Shown: positions 26,656 through 35,411, counted from the stretch's first letter. The stretch: 64,000 nt of DNA from an uncultured Actinomycetes bacterium (GCA_903860915.1 CAIOSJ010000023.1:62001-126000), one strand, 5' to 3'. Numbers and translations: made by a program. Notes: generated from the sequence alone by a model not told the origin.

Positions 26656-27624
26656 TTAGGGAATGAGAAGAACTCGTCCGAAGGCGCGGCGACTTTCGAT
26701 GTACGCGTGAGCGTCTCCCGCCGCCGACAGAGGGAAAGTCTGATCAATAACGACCTCGAGCCTTCCACTCGCCACATCCGTCAAGAGCCCAGCAATCATG
26801 GCGTGCGCTCGCGTACCGAGGAATAATTCAGCTCCCAAAAAGTAGCCCGTCAGTGATTGGTTATTGCCCCGCATGGACGACACATCGAGCTGGCCACCCC
26901 CACTACGCCCGGCGTCACCAAAAGTGATGCAGCGGCCCCGATAGGCCAAGGCGTGGAGGCTCTTTTGCAGGTTGGTTCCACCGACGGAGTCGACAATGAC
27001 GTTAGCCCCGAGACCCCCCGTGATTCCTCGCACCTCAGTGACGAAGTCGTCGCGTACGTAGTTAATCCCGTGCGACATGCCGTACTGCCGCAAGCGGTCC
27101 AGACGTTCGTCGCTCGACGCCGTCGCGATGACCGTGGCGCCAGCCTGGGCCGCCAGTTGCACGGCCGCCACCCCCACGCCACTCGCACCCGCGTGGACCA
27201 AAACGGTCTCACCGGCTTGGAGGCGACCAAATTCAAAGAGGCAATCGTGAGCGGTGCCGAAGGCAATGGGCACGCAGGCCGCCAGGTCGGTGGCGAGCCC
27301 CTCGGGAATGACCCAGCAAAAGGCTTCCCCCGCGACGCGCAGTTCCGCGTGTGATCCGTTGGTCCCCGTGGTCACCACTCGATCGCCCACGGCAACTCGC
27401 GTCACGCCGGCACCAATGGCTTCAACGACACCGGCGCACTGGTATCCCACGACGTGGGGACTCGCCAGCAGTTCACCACCCAGTCGGTTCAGGGTGTCAC
27501 CGCCCTCAATACTGATGGCCTGCACCCGAAGGAGAACCTCAAAATCGCCCACTGACGGGTCGGCCACGTCCTCGTAGCGAAAGACCTCGGGACCGCCATT
27601 TGTGTAATACACCGCTGCCTTCAT
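26656..27624 (-). CDS. Zinc-less quinone oxidoreductase (MDR family)
   Basis: The 322-residue enzyme is a medium-chain dehydrogenase/reductase of the Qor/zeta-crystallin type. The N-terminal GroES-like domain lacks the catalytic zinc cysteines. The Rossmann signature VHAGASGVGVAAVQLA lies near residues 142-157, and NVIVDSVGG and the C-terminal AHAYIESRRAFGRVLLIP are typical. It reduces quinones or enones with NADPH. Its end faces the end of the TetR gene (22 nt apart). It is divergent from the flavoenzyme gene, and the 116-nt space between them holds a possible operator. I do not see a direct link to the peptide operon. Confidence 0.88.
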   Translation of the reverse strand: MKAAVYYTNGGPEVFRYEDVADPSVGDFEVLLRVQAISIEGGDTLNRLGGELLASPHVVGYQCAGVVEAIGAGVTRVAVGDRVVTTGTNGSHAELRVAGEAFCWVIPEGLATDLAACVPIAFGTAHDCLFEFGRLQAGETVLVHAGASGVGVAAVQLAAQAGATVIATASSDERLDRLRQYGMSHGINYVRDDFVTEVRGITGGLGANVIVDSVGGTNLQKSLHALAYRGRCITFGDAGRSGGGQLDVSSMRGNNQSLTGYFLGAELFLGTRAHAMIAGLLTDVASGRLEVVIDQTFPLSAAGDAHAYIESRRAFGRVLLIP

Positions 27625-27656
27625 GAGACTCCTCCACTGTGTGACTGTTGTTCTCC

Positions 27657-27672
27657 AGTGACCCTAGTCACT
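27657..27672. promoter_or_regulatory. Candidate operator between divergent genes
   Basis: AGTGAC and GTCACT form 6-bp inverted arms around the spacer CCTA. The site lies 33 nt from the oxidoreductase start and 69 nt from the flavoenzyme start. No regulator is identified, so this is only a plausible binding site. Confidence 0.35.
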
Positions 27673-27740
27673 CACCCATCGGGGGTCACCGCAGTTGTTG
27701 TCACGAAGGGGCAAGATAGACACTCAGCCAAGGAGCCCCC

Positions 27741-29153
27741 ATGAACCCCGCGGACGCCACGTTCCTGCGACAACTTGCCCACGCCCAACCCGAGGTGTGG
27801 TGGCTCGACTCCGATCCCCTCGAAACAGACCCCTTCCCAGCCCTCGTCGGTGAGGTCACCGCAGATCTCTGTGTCGTGGGTGGTGGTTACACCGGTCTGT
27901 GGACCGCGCTACTGGCTAAGGAACGTCACCCCCAACGCCGAGTGGTCATCGTCGAACAGCTCGAAACCGGTGCCGGGGCCTCGGGGCGTAATGGGGGTTT
28001 CTGCAGCGCCTCGTTGACCCACGGATTTAGAAATGGGCGGCGTCGATTCCCAACCGAGATAGCCGCCCTCGAGCGCATGGGGCGTGAAAACCTCGACGCC
28101 ATCGAAGCAACCATTACGAAATACAACATCGAGTGTGATTGGGAGCGCAGTGGTGAACTACGTGTCGCCACCGAAGAGTGGCAGATGCGCGAGTTACTCG
28201 AAGAAGCCGAGCTACGTAACCAGATGGGCGACGAGGTAGAAATACTCTCGGCCGAGCAGGTGCGCGAGCGCGTGAACTCTCCGACCTATGTGGGGGGGCT
28301 CTTCGATCCCGACGGCACGGCCCTCATTGATCCCGCTCGCTTGGTGTGGGGTCTCGAACGGGCCTGCCGTTCGCTGGGGGTCGAAATCTTCGAGCATTCG
28401 CGCGTCGAGTCACTCGTTGACGCGGGTGACGTCATGCACGTGCACACGGCCTACGGTCGGATTGTTGCGAAGCGTGTGGCGCTAGCCACCAACGTCTTTC
28501 CCTCGCTGGTGCGCCGCGCGCGCAAATACGTGCTGCCGGTCTACGACTACCAACTCGCCACCGAACCACTCACCCCCGAGCAGCGGACCGCAATCAACTG
28601 GGCCGGTCGCGAAGGACTGTCGGACTCAGGTAATCAGTTCCACTACTACCGCCTCACGACCGACGGCGCCATCCTGTGGGGCGGTTTCGACGCGATTTAC
28701 AATTTCCGCGGCAAAGTGCGTCAGGAGTACGAAGCCAACCCCGAGGTCTACGCCCGATTAGCCGAGCACTTCAACCAAACCTTCCCCCAACTCAGCGATG
28801 TGAAGTTCACTCACTCCTGGGCTGGGGTGATTGATACCTGCACCCGCTTCTCCGCCTTTTGGGGCATGGCCCACCGCAAGAAAGTTGCCTACGTTCTGGG
28901 CTTCACTGGTCTCGGCGTCGCGGCGACCCGATTCGGCGCCCTCACGATGCTCGATCTCCTCGACGGACATACCACGGAGCGAACCCAGCTCAAAATGGTG
29001 CGTCGGCGACCATTGCCCTTTCCTCCCGAACCCTTCCGTTGGATAATTTTCACCCTCACGCACTGGTCGCTCGTTCGAGCCGACGCACACCAGGGCCGAC
29101 GGAACCTGTGGCTGCGGCTCACCGATGCCCTCGGACTCGGTTTTGACTCATAG
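27741..29153 (+). CDS. FAD-dependent amine/amino acid oxidoreductase (DAO family)
   Basis: The 470-residue protein belongs to the D-amino-acid-oxidase-like superfamily, nearest in layout to gamma-glutamylputrescine oxidase (PuuB) and other amine oxidases. The FAD-binding strand reads ADLCVVGGGYTGLWTALLAKE (about residues 41-61), followed by GASGRNGGFCS. A second nucleotide-contacting motif, YVLGFTGLGVAATRFG, lies near 390-405. AAGGAG precedes the ATG with good spacing. It probably oxidises a primary or secondary amine to an imine with hydrogen peroxide or quinone as acceptor. Being near the D-amino acid operon makes a D- or N-methyl-amino acid substrate attractive but unproven. Confidence 0.83.
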   Translation: MNPADATFLRQLAHAQPEVWWLDSDPLETDPFPALVGEVTADLCVVGGGYTGLWTALLAKERHPQRRVVIVEQLETGAGASGRNGGFCSASLTHGFRNGRRRFPTEIAALERMGRENLDAIEATITKYNIECDWERSGELRVATEEWQMRELLEEAELRNQMGDEVEILSAEQVRERVNSPTYVGGLFDPDGTALIDPARLVWGLERACRSLGVEIFEHSRVESLVDAGDVMHVHTAYGRIVAKRVALATNVFPSLVRRARKYVLPVYDYQLATEPLTPEQRTAINWAGREGLSDSGNQFHYYRLTTDGAILWGGFDAIYNFRGKVRQEYEANPEVYARLAEHFNQTFPQLSDVKFTHSWAGVIDTCTRFSAFWGMAHRKKVAYVLGFTGLGVAATRFGALTMLDLLDGHTTERTQLKMVRRRPLPFPPEPFRWIIFTLTHWSLVRADAHQGRRNLWLRLTDALGLGFDS

Positions 29154-29205
29154 AGCACCGAAAATTCCTGAGAAATTCTATAGAAAATCCACACTTTTCT
29201 TCGTG

Positions 29206-29306
29206 TGACAACGCCCCTGAACTCGAAGCCAGTGTCAGACTCGTCACTGAGTAGTTCCGTCAACGCCCCTTTCGCCACCCTCCCTGTGCGAAAGGGGCGT
29301 TGTCAC
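29206..29306 (+). terminator. Overlapping alternative hairpins after the flavoenzyme gene
   Basis: Two upstream arms compete for one downstream arm. GTGACAACGCCCCT (29206-29219) is complementary to AGGGGCGTTGTCAC (29293-29306). CAACGCCCCTTTCGC (29261-29275) is complementary to GCGAAAGGGGCGTTG (29288-29302), giving a perfect 15-bp stem with a 12-nt loop. The second is the kinetically favoured local hairpin and could serve as a terminator, but there is no T-run after it. The mutually exclusive pairing resembles an attenuator; the 3' side is 70 nt before the next gene. Confidence 0.5.
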
Positions 29307-29375
29307 TCGTGCCCTCAAGAAGGTCATGGCTTGTGAGAGACTACGAAAACTTGCAACTTCAAAAAAGGATCTCGC

Positions 29376-30509
29376 GTGAGCACATTCGACCAGAGTGAAA
29401 GTACCGATGACCTCCTCAGTTCGCCGGGGGTCGCCATCACCCTCCCGTCGACCCCACCCGCGCAGAGCCGACTCTCCGCGTTACTGCGCGTCGTCCTCGT
29501 TCTGCCACACCTCGTGGCGCTCGCGGGGCTCGCCGTCATGGGCATCTTGATAGGACTCATCTCCGGCCTTGTCGCGATCTTTACGAGTCGAGTCTCAGAA
29601 TCCAACCAGGAAATATTGGTCGGTGTTCAACGGTACCGACTCAACGTCATCGCCTACGCCTGTGGACTGACCAGCACCTACCCTCGATTCACCATCGACA
29701 GCAACGAGCAGGGCGAGGTCAACCTCGACGTGACTCACACCGACCTCAACCGCTTCGCCGTACTACTACGTCTCGTACTCGTTCTGCCCGCCACCGTCCT
29801 CTTCATTCTCGCGACGGGTGCGACCATCATCCTCGCCCTCGTTGGCTGGCTGCTCGCCGTCGTCACCGGTCGAGTGCCCCAGTCGCTCCACGACGCCACC
29901 GCTGACGTCGTTCGTTACGGCACCCGCTACTGGGCCTATCTCAGTGGTGCTACCTCGCAACAAGCTGGTGGCCTGAGCACCACGCACAGCAGTGCTAGGA
30001 GCCGAATTCTCGTCGCCCTCGCGGTCGTCCTCTGCGCCGGGGGTGTGACCTTCGGAGCAATCCAAGTCACCAAGTCGCCCCCCCCACTCACCCCCACCGC
30101 CCAGGTCCTCACGACCGTTCAGCGTTCCGTTGAATTCACCGGCGTGGTCCTTCAGAACTACGCCAATGCGGAACACAAGTGCACTACAGCCGCTTGTAAT
30201 CAGGTGCAGGCCGTTCGCGTAAGTACTCACCTCAAGAAATTTGTTACTGCCCTGCAGGCCTTGCGAGTGTCTACCGCTGACGACTATTACATCGGTGCAG
30301 TGGTGCAGTCCCTCCAGGGAATGGACACTCTCTTTACGGCTCTCGCCAACGACAACTCTCTCAGTGACCAGCAGGCCTTTTTTCGAGGCACGAAGGCAAA
30401 AATGAGTCGGGTCTCTCAGCAATGGAGTGTCCTCAAGCAATACGCGACCATACTCCTGGGTCAACTTTCGTCACCGACAACCCTGCCCCCATCGTCGTCG
30501 AAACACTAA
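29376..30509 (+). CDS. DUF4389-type membrane protein
   Basis: The 377-residue protein carries two hydrophobic segment pairs of the DUF4389 type (about residues 30-70 and 120-165), each followed by a segment such as ILVGVQRYRLNVIAYACGLT or ATADVVRYGTRYWAYLSG. A third membrane helix lies near 210-230, and then a soluble, probably extracellular tail of about 140 residues with two cysteines (KCTTAACNQV) that may form a disulfide. The start is GTG at 29376 after AAAAAAGGA. Function is unknown in the family. It may be followed by the response regulator gene on the same strand, but 99 nt separate them. Confidence 0.75.
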   Translation: MSTFDQSESTDDLLSSPGVAITLPSTPPAQSRLSALLRVVLVLPHLVALAGLAVMGILIGLISGLVAIFTSRVSESNQEILVGVQRYRLNVIAYACGLTSTYPRFTIDSNEQGEVNLDVTHTDLNRFAVLLRLVLVLPATVLFILATGATIILALVGWLLAVVTGRVPQSLHDATADVVRYGTRYWAYLSGATSQQAGGLSTTHSSARSRILVALAVVLCAGGVTFGAIQVTKSPPPLTPTAQVLTTVQRSVEFTGVVLQNYANAEHKCTTAACNQVQAVRVSTHLKKFVTALQALRVSTADDYYIGAVVQSLQGMDTLFTALANDNSLSDQQAFFRGTKAKMSRVSQQWSVLKQYATILLGQLSSPTTLPPSSSKH

Positions 30510-30608
30510 GGATTCACCTCGTTGCAAACTGGGGATATTCCCCGCTTCACCCCTAGATAACCTCGGCTCCCTAGGGTTGAAGCGTGATCGCGACCCCCCA
30601 CCTTCGCC

Positions 30609-31301
30609 ATGGTTGACGACGAGGGTCGCGTCGTCGTTCTGCTGGTCGAGGACGAAGTGAGCTACGTCGAAGCTCTAGAAATTGGTCTCGCCCACGAAGG
30701 TTTCCAGATCGTCGCCGTACAGTCACTCGCCGACGCTCGCGACGCCCTCGCCCGGGTTCGCTTCGATCTCATTCTCCTCGATGTCATGTTGCCCGACGGC
30801 TCGGGCCTCGATTTTTGTCGCGAACTGCACGCGAACTCCCGAGTACCGGTCATCATCACCTCGGCGAAGTCCAGTGAAGTTGACGTCATCCTCGGCTTGG
30901 AGTTTGGTGCTTCCGACTACCTCACCAAGCCCTATCGCATCCGCGAACTCGTGGCCCGCATACGGGCCGTCCTGCGCCGACAGGCGGCAGCACCCCACGA
31001 GGACGTTCTTACGGTGGGTGATCTGGTCATCGACTCCCAGCGGCGAAGTGTGACGCGTCACGGAGCCGAGATTGAACTCAGTCGTAAGGAGTTCGATCTT
31101 CTCGCTCTGCTCACGAGTTCGCTCGGCCAGGTCGTCACTCGCGATGCCTGCATTGACGCCCTGTGGTGGGGGCAGGAACTCACCGACACCCGTACCCTTG
31201 ACACCCACATAAAACGCCTTCGTCAAAAAATAGAGACGGACTCCGCGGACCCTCGTCACCTCATCACCATTCGTGGCGTGGGCTTCCGATTTGATCTCTA
31301 G
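30609..31301 (+). CDS. OmpR/PhoB-family response regulator (orphan here)
   Basis: The 230-residue protein has a receiver domain with the acidic pocket (Glu14-Asp15 in LLVEDE), phosphoacceptor Asp58 in LLDVMLP and Lys107 in DYLTKPY, then a winged-helix DNA-binding domain (about 130-230) ending in ITIRGVGFRFDL. It looks like the RegX3/PhoB group. No histidine kinase gene lies on either side, so the sensor must be elsewhere. No Shine-Dalgarno sequence is visible before the ATG at 30609. The peroxiredoxin gene starts 20 nt after its stop but seems to have its own promoter. Confidence 0.92.
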   Translation: MVDDEGRVVVLLVEDEVSYVEALEIGLAHEGFQIVAVQSLADARDALARVRFDLILLDVMLPDGSGLDFCRELHANSRVPVIITSAKSSEVDVILGLEFGASDYLTKPYRIRELVARIRAVLRRQAAAPHEDVLTVGDLVIDSQRRSVTRHGAEIELSRKEFDLLALLTSSLGQVVTRDACIDALWWGQELTDTRTLDTHIKRLRQKIETDSADPRHLITIRGVGFRFDL

Positions 31302-31308
31302 TTGTGGC

Positions 31309-31314
31309 TAGTCT
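31309..31314 (+). promoter_or_regulatory. -10 element (TAGTCT) of the peroxiredoxin gene
   Basis: TAGTCT matches TANNNT and ends 6 nt before the ATG at 31321, as expected for a leaderless transcript. It lies just after the stop of the response regulator gene. Confidence 0.4.
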
Positions 31315-31320
31315 TCGGGT

Positions 31321-31767
31321 ATGAACATCGGCGACCTCGCTCCCAACTTTTCCCTCCCCGATCAAAACGGCCACACCCGTACTTTGAGCGAACTACTCAC
31401 TGCGGGGCCCGTCGTGCTCTTCTTCTATCCCGCGGCCATGACCGCCGGGTGCACCAAGGAGTCCTGCCACTTCCGAGATCTAGCCGGTGAATTCGCCGCC
31501 GTCGGGGCCCAGCGCATTGGTATCTCTATGGACACGGTCGAAAAACAGTTGGCTTTTGGTTCACAGCACTCCTTGGACTACCCGCTCCTCGCCGATCTCG
31601 GAGGAGTCGTCGCGAAAACCTACGGCGTGAAGCGTCCAGTGGGATTCTTGAAAGTGCGTCGCACGACCTTCGTCATCGGTAGCGACGGAATAATTCGTGA
31701 CAAAATTTCCAGCGAAATGGACATGAACGTCCACGCCGACCGCGCACTGGCGGCCCTGCGCGCCTAG
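31321..31767 (+). CDS. bcp: Peroxiredoxin, BCP/PrxQ type
   Basis: The 148-residue thiol peroxidase removes hydrogen peroxide and organic peroxides, using thioredoxin as reductant. The peroxidatic Cys44 is in TAGCTKESCHF, and Cys49 five residues later is the resolving cysteine of the PrxQ class, giving an atypical two-cysteine mechanism. Length and C terminus are standard. Thioredoxin and its reductase are encoded further along in this window. The stop TAG shares the palindrome CTAG with the stop of the convergent fae-like gene. Confidence 0.93.
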   Translation: MNIGDLAPNFSLPDQNGHTRTLSELLTAGPVVLFFYPAAMTAGCTKESCHFRDLAGEFAAVGAQRIGISMDTVEKQLAFGSQHSLDYPLLADLGGVVAKTYGVKRPVGFLKVRRTTFVIGSDGIIRDKISSEMDMNVHADRALAALRA

Positions 31768-32288
31768 GGAAGACTGCGAGGCGTGTAGTACCCATTCGTG
31801 GGTACGTCACGTAGCGCCAGGAGTTCTTCTATCGCCGCTGCGTTCGGATACGTCGCGCCATTGCGGAGGGCTTGGGCCGTGGCCGCCCGATTGTTCTCGT
31901 ACACCGCATCCGCGTCGAGGGCGCCCGGGTCCACCCACACAGCGGCAATGAGGAGGAGCTCGTGTAGGCGTTCCGCGTCGACGTCACCGCCCGCCACGGC
32001 GTCGAGTACACCGCTCGCCACGCCCAACTGCGCGGCTCCCCAGGTGATATTGCCGTGGGCGGGCGACGCAATGGTCGCCTTATTGACGAACAAGGTCATC
32101 GGCTGGACGGGAAAATTAGGTCGGGCGATGACCACAAAGCCGACGTGACCCTCACGAGGAGTGGCTAGGGCCGTGGCCCAGGCCGTCTCCACCGGTCCGC
32201 CCTTCACGCCGAGCACCGTATTGAGGTGGGCCGCTTCTAGCCCCGTTCCGACGTAGGCCTCGCCAACCTGACTTAGGAAACTGGCCAC
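31764..32288 (-). CDS. fae: Formaldehyde-activating enzyme homologue
   Basis: The 174-residue protein aligns along its length with Fae, which condenses formaldehyde with tetrahydromethanopterin in methylotrophs and methanogens. Shared segments are VGEAYVGTGLEAAHLN near the N terminus, ETAWATAL, ARPNFPVQPMTLFVNKATI and WGAAQLGVASGVLDAV. The active-site histidine is kept as His21, but the Asp that commonly follows in the HID motif is Asn23. Tetrahydromethanopterin is not usual in actinobacteria, so the carrier or reaction may differ. It overlaps the 2OG oxygenase gene by 16 nt and is the last gene of the bkd operon. Fae-like paralogues of unknown function exist, hence moderate certainty about the reaction. 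Confidence 0.8.
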   Translation of the reverse strand: MASFLSQVGEAYVGTGLEAAHLNTVLGVKGGPVETAWATALATPREGHVGFVVIARPNFPVQPMTLFVNKATIASPAHGNITWGAAQLGVASGVLDAVAGGDVDAERLHELLLIAAVWVDPGALDADAVYENNRAATAQALRNGATYPNAAAIEELLALRDVPTNGYYTPRSLP

Positions 32289-33103
32289 GATACCGGTGGG
32301 GTCGCGAAGGCTTCGCTACGGCCGTAACGAGTGCGGCGAAGTTCTTCGGAAGAGACGGTGGTGGCCGTGGTGTCGTAGGCCAAGAGTCCCACGTGACGGC
32401 GGCGTACTCCGTGAATGGGGCTCACCCGGTGCAGTGAGTTACGCCCCTCGAAAATGAGCAGCGTGCCCGGCGTCATCGCGAGGGTCACCACGTCCTGGTG
32501 CTCACCACGAAGGACCCGCGAGACGGCGTCGTAGGATTCGTCGGCTCGGGATCGAATACGCGGCACGACTTCAAAATCGCCACCCCGCTCCGCGCTTTGA
32601 ATGGCCAACGAGACGACGAAGTCTGTTTGGTCAAAGTGCCACTGCAGCTCGTCGCCCTCGGTCATCACCGCGAGGTTGAGCGCACCGCAAGGATCGGCGT
32701 AGTGGTAGAGGGGGCCACGATCAATAATGGCCTCGATGAAACGGGTGAGCTCTTCGCTCTCGTAGAGCGCGCGCAGCGGTGAGGCGGAGGGAATCACGTC
32801 GTAGCCAACCGCCGATACCCCATAATCCATGCGGTGTAATCGGGGGTGGCCCTCCGGCCACTGCGCTCCGGGCTGTTCTAAATACACCCCGCCGCGACCA
32901 CCCGATCGGTGTCCACGAGGAGCTAGCGCTTCCGCGTCAGCGACCATAGCCGCAACGCCGTCCGGCGTCAGAAAATCAGAAATTTCGGCGGCCCCGATGG
33001 CGGTGATGTCGAGGCGGGCCTGAGCCACGACCTGCAGCCAGCGTGCGCTGTTGGGCTCGCGGAGGGGAAAGCGTTCGAGGTCAACGAGGTCCAGGGGGTC
33101 CAC
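32273..33103 (-). CDS. 2OG-Fe(II) dioxygenase-like protein
   Basis: The 276-residue protein shows the facial triad of 2-oxoglutarate-dependent oxygenases: His156-x-Asp158 in LQWHFDQTDF and His225 in NSLHRVSPIHG, with arginines after it (RRRHVG) able to bind 2-oxoglutarate. The strand TPGTLLIFEGRNSLHRV is typical. Such enzymes hydroxylate or demethylate small molecules, and oxidative demethylation releases formaldehyde. That makes the overlap with a formaldehyde-activating homologue interesting. It starts 17 nt after the E2 stop, so it is probably transcribed with the dehydrogenase genes. The substrate is unknown. Confidence 0.8.
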   Translation of the reverse strand: MDPLDLVDLERFPLREPNSARWLQVVAQARLDITAIGAAEISDFLTPDGVAAMVADAEALAPRGHRSGGRGGVYLEQPGAQWPEGHPRLHRMDYGVSAVGYDVIPSASPLRALYESEELTRFIEAIIDRGPLYHYADPCGALNLAVMTEGDELQWHFDQTDFVVSLAIQSAERGGDFEVVPRIRSRADESYDAVSRVLRGEHQDVVTLAMTPGTLLIFEGRNSLHRVSPIHGVRRRHVGLLAYDTTATTVSSEELRRTRYGRSEAFATPPVSWPVS

Positions 33104-33120
33104 CCAGAGAAGGTTACTCC

Positions 33121-34434
33121 TCAGCCCACGAGCAGAGCGGGTGCGGGGTCGTGCAAAAACGCCCCCACGTGGGCCACGGCGCGCGACGCCAGGGCCCCAT
33201 CAATCACCCGATGGTCAAACGACAGGGTCAGTTCCATCACGTCTCGAACCACAACCTGGTCCCCGTCCACCCACGGTGATTTCACAATCTGGCCCATGGC
33301 AAAAATGGCCGTGGTCCCCGGGGGCAGTATGGGCATGGCCCCGTCAACGCCGAAGGGGCCAACGTTGGTAATAGTGATCGTGGTACCGGTGAGGTCCGCG
33401 ACCGTCGCCCGGCCCTCCCGTGTCACGTCAATAAGTTCAGTGAGGGCGCGAGCCATAGAGATCAGGTCCAGTTCGTCCGCTCGCTTGACGCTCGGTACCA
33501 CCAGACCCCGGGGCGTGGCGGCCGCAATCCCGAGCGCCACGCTTCGCCGCACGATGATCTCGTTACTGGCCTCGTCGAAGGACGAATTGAGACCGGGGTA
33601 GTGCCGCGCCGCGTCACAGACCGCGAGCGCGGCGACCGTGAGGGCAGTTACCCGTAGTGAGCCCAGCGCGGGGCGCGAGCGCAGGGCGGCGATGAGTTCG
33701 ACCATCTTGGTCACATCCACGCGCAGCCAGGCCGCGGCGTGCGGGGCGGTGAAAGCGCTGGTCACCATGGCTTCCACCATCGAGCGTGTGACCCCGCGCA
33801 CGGGGATTCTTTCTTCTCGGGGTCCTTCGTGCCATGACGCGAGCTGCTGACCGGCGAAGGGCAAGTCCGTAACTGGCGTCGCGATGGCGGCAGGGGTCGT
33901 GAGTCGTGGTCCCGCGAGGAAGGCCTCGAGGTCGTGCCGCGTGATCAGCCCGTTCGGACCCGTCCCGGTCATGGCGTCAAGACTGACTCCATTTTGTTTG
34001 GCCGCCAAGCGAATCGGCGGAGTTGAACGGGGACTGTGGCGGGGCGGAGAAGTGGGTGGAGTAGGCAGTGGTAGGGGCGCTGGCGCGCCGGAACGTCGGT
34101 GTTGTCGGCGCGCGGGGCCGGCTTCGGTTTCGACGCCGTAACCAACCAGTACGGCGGTGCGAGCCGGAACTTCGCTCGCGGGGGCGCTGTCTCCGGCCAC
34201 CCGGACGGTGACCAGGGGTTGACCGACCTCGACAATGTCTCCGGGCTCACCGTGCAGGGTGAGGATCTCCCCGGCGTAGGGACTGGGTAGTTCGACGGTG
34301 GCCTTCGCCGTCTCGATATCAACCAGGGCTTGGTTCAATGTGACGACGTCACCGACCGCCACCTTCCACACCACTATTTCGGCTTCGGTCAGGCCCTCAC
34401 CCACGTCGGGCAGAAGAAAAGAAAGATCACTCAA
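33121..34434 (-). CDS. bkdC: 2-oxoacid dehydrogenase E2 (branched-chain type)
   Basis: The 437-residue acyltransferase has one N-terminal lipoyl domain with the lipoylated Lys44 in DIETAKATVELPS, a proline- and threonine-rich linker, a peripheral subunit-binding domain (RLAAKQNGVSLDAMTGTGPNGLITRHDLEAF) and the catalytic domain ending in SFDHRVIDGALASR, whose His and Asp are catalytic. It moves the acyl group from E1 to CoA. Its start overlaps the E1 beta stop by 4 nt. No E3 (lpd) gene is present nearby, so E3 must be shared. Branched-chain rather than pyruvate specificity is inferred from the separate alpha and beta E1 subunits. Confidence 0.92.
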   Translation of the reverse strand: MSDLSFLLPDVGEGLTEAEIVVWKVAVGDVVTLNQALVDIETAKATVELPSPYAGEILTLHGEPGDIVEVGQPLVTVRVAGDSAPASEVPARTAVLVGYGVETEAGPARRQHRRSGAPAPLPLPTPPTSPPRHSPRSTPPIRLAAKQNGVSLDAMTGTGPNGLITRHDLEAFLAGPRLTTPAAIATPVTDLPFAGQQLASWHEGPREERIPVRGVTRSMVEAMVTSAFTAPHAAAWLRVDVTKMVELIAALRSRPALGSLRVTALTVAALAVCDAARHYPGLNSSFDEASNEIIVRRSVALGIAAATPRGLVVPSVKRADELDLISMARALTELIDVTREGRATVADLTGTTITITNVGPFGVDGAMPILPPGTTAIFAMGQIVKSPWVDGDQVVVRDVMELTLSFDHRVIDGALASRAVAHVGAFLHDPAPALLVG

Positions 34435-35411
34435 CTCTCGAATCCCATCACTCGGTCCACCGCGTCGAGGATGCGGTCCACACTCGGTAGATATTCTTTT
34501 TCAACTCTCGAGGGGGGATAGGGCGTATTAAATCCCGTCACCCGTAGCGCCGGGGCGCGCAGGGAATAGAAGCAGGACTCGGTGAGCTGCGCGACGATTT
34601 CTGAACTGATCGACACGTTGTGGCCCGCTTCGTGAACCACAATCAAGCGCCCCGTTTTTTCTAGCGAGCGCATCATCACCGGAAAGTCCAACGGGGCCAG
34701 ACTGCGAGCGTCGATCACTTCGAGTGAAATGCCCTCACCCGCCGCGGCTTGCGCGGCGCGTAGTGCGGTGTGCACGCTGGGCCCGTAGGTGACAATGGTC
34801 ACGTCCTCACCGAGTCGGCGGACCACCGCATCAAAGAGGCCGTGGGTGGAGGCGGTGACGTCGACCTCACCTTTTTCCCAGTATCGACACTTCGGTTCGC
34901 AAAAAATAATCGGGTCGTCGTGGCGAATTGCTTCTTGGATCATCCAGTAGGCGTCGTCGGGAGTCGAAGGCGAGACCACCCGCAAACCTGAGGTGTGAGC
35001 GAAGTAGGCCTCGGGGCTTTCGGAGTGGTGCTCAATTGCCCCAATGCCTCCCCCGAAGGGAATACGAATCACCAGGCCCATGGTGAAAGAACCACTACTG
35101 CGGGCGCGCAATTTGGCCACTTGCGACACAATTTGGTCGAAGGCGGGGTAGACGAAACCATCGAACTGAATCTCACAGACGGGTCGGTAGCCGCGCATCG
35201 CCAAACCCACCGCGGTACCCACAATGCCAGACTCACCTAGGGGTGCGTCAATCACCCGATCCTCGCCGAAGTCCTTCTGTAGGCCGTCGGTAATGCGGAA
35301 CACCCCCCCAAGTTTTCCAATGTCCTCGCCGAGCAAGAGAACCTTGGGGTCGGCGTCGAGGGCGTGACGTAGCCCCTCATTGAGGGCTTTCGCCATCGTC
35401 ATCGCCGTCAT
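34431..35411 (-). CDS. bkdB: 2-oxoacid dehydrogenase E1 beta subunit
   Basis: The 326-residue protein has the transketolase-like pyrimidine domain (residues about 5-180, including LLGEDIGKLGGVFRITDGL and EIQFDGFVYPAFDQIVSQVAK) and the C-terminal transketolase domain (SLEVIDARSLAPLD). With E1 alpha it decarboxylates 2-oxo acids using thiamine diphosphate. Overlaps of 4 nt on both sides indicate tight translational coupling with bkdA and bkdC. Confidence 0.93.
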   Translation of the reverse strand: MTAMTMAKALNEGLRHALDADPKVLLLGEDIGKLGGVFRITDGLQKDFGEDRVIDAPLGESGIVGTAVGLAMRGYRPVCEIQFDGFVYPAFDQIVSQVAKLRARSSGSFTMGLVIRIPFGGGIGAIEHHSESPEAYFAHTSGLRVVSPSTPDDAYWMIQEAIRHDDPIIFCEPKCRYWEKGEVDVTASTHGLFDAVVRRLGEDVTIVTYGPSVHTALRAAQAAAGEGISLEVIDARSLAPLDFPVMMRSLEKTGRLIVVHEAGHNVSISSEIVAQLTESCFYSLRAPALRVTGFNTPYPPSRVEKEYLPSVDRILDAVDRVMGFES

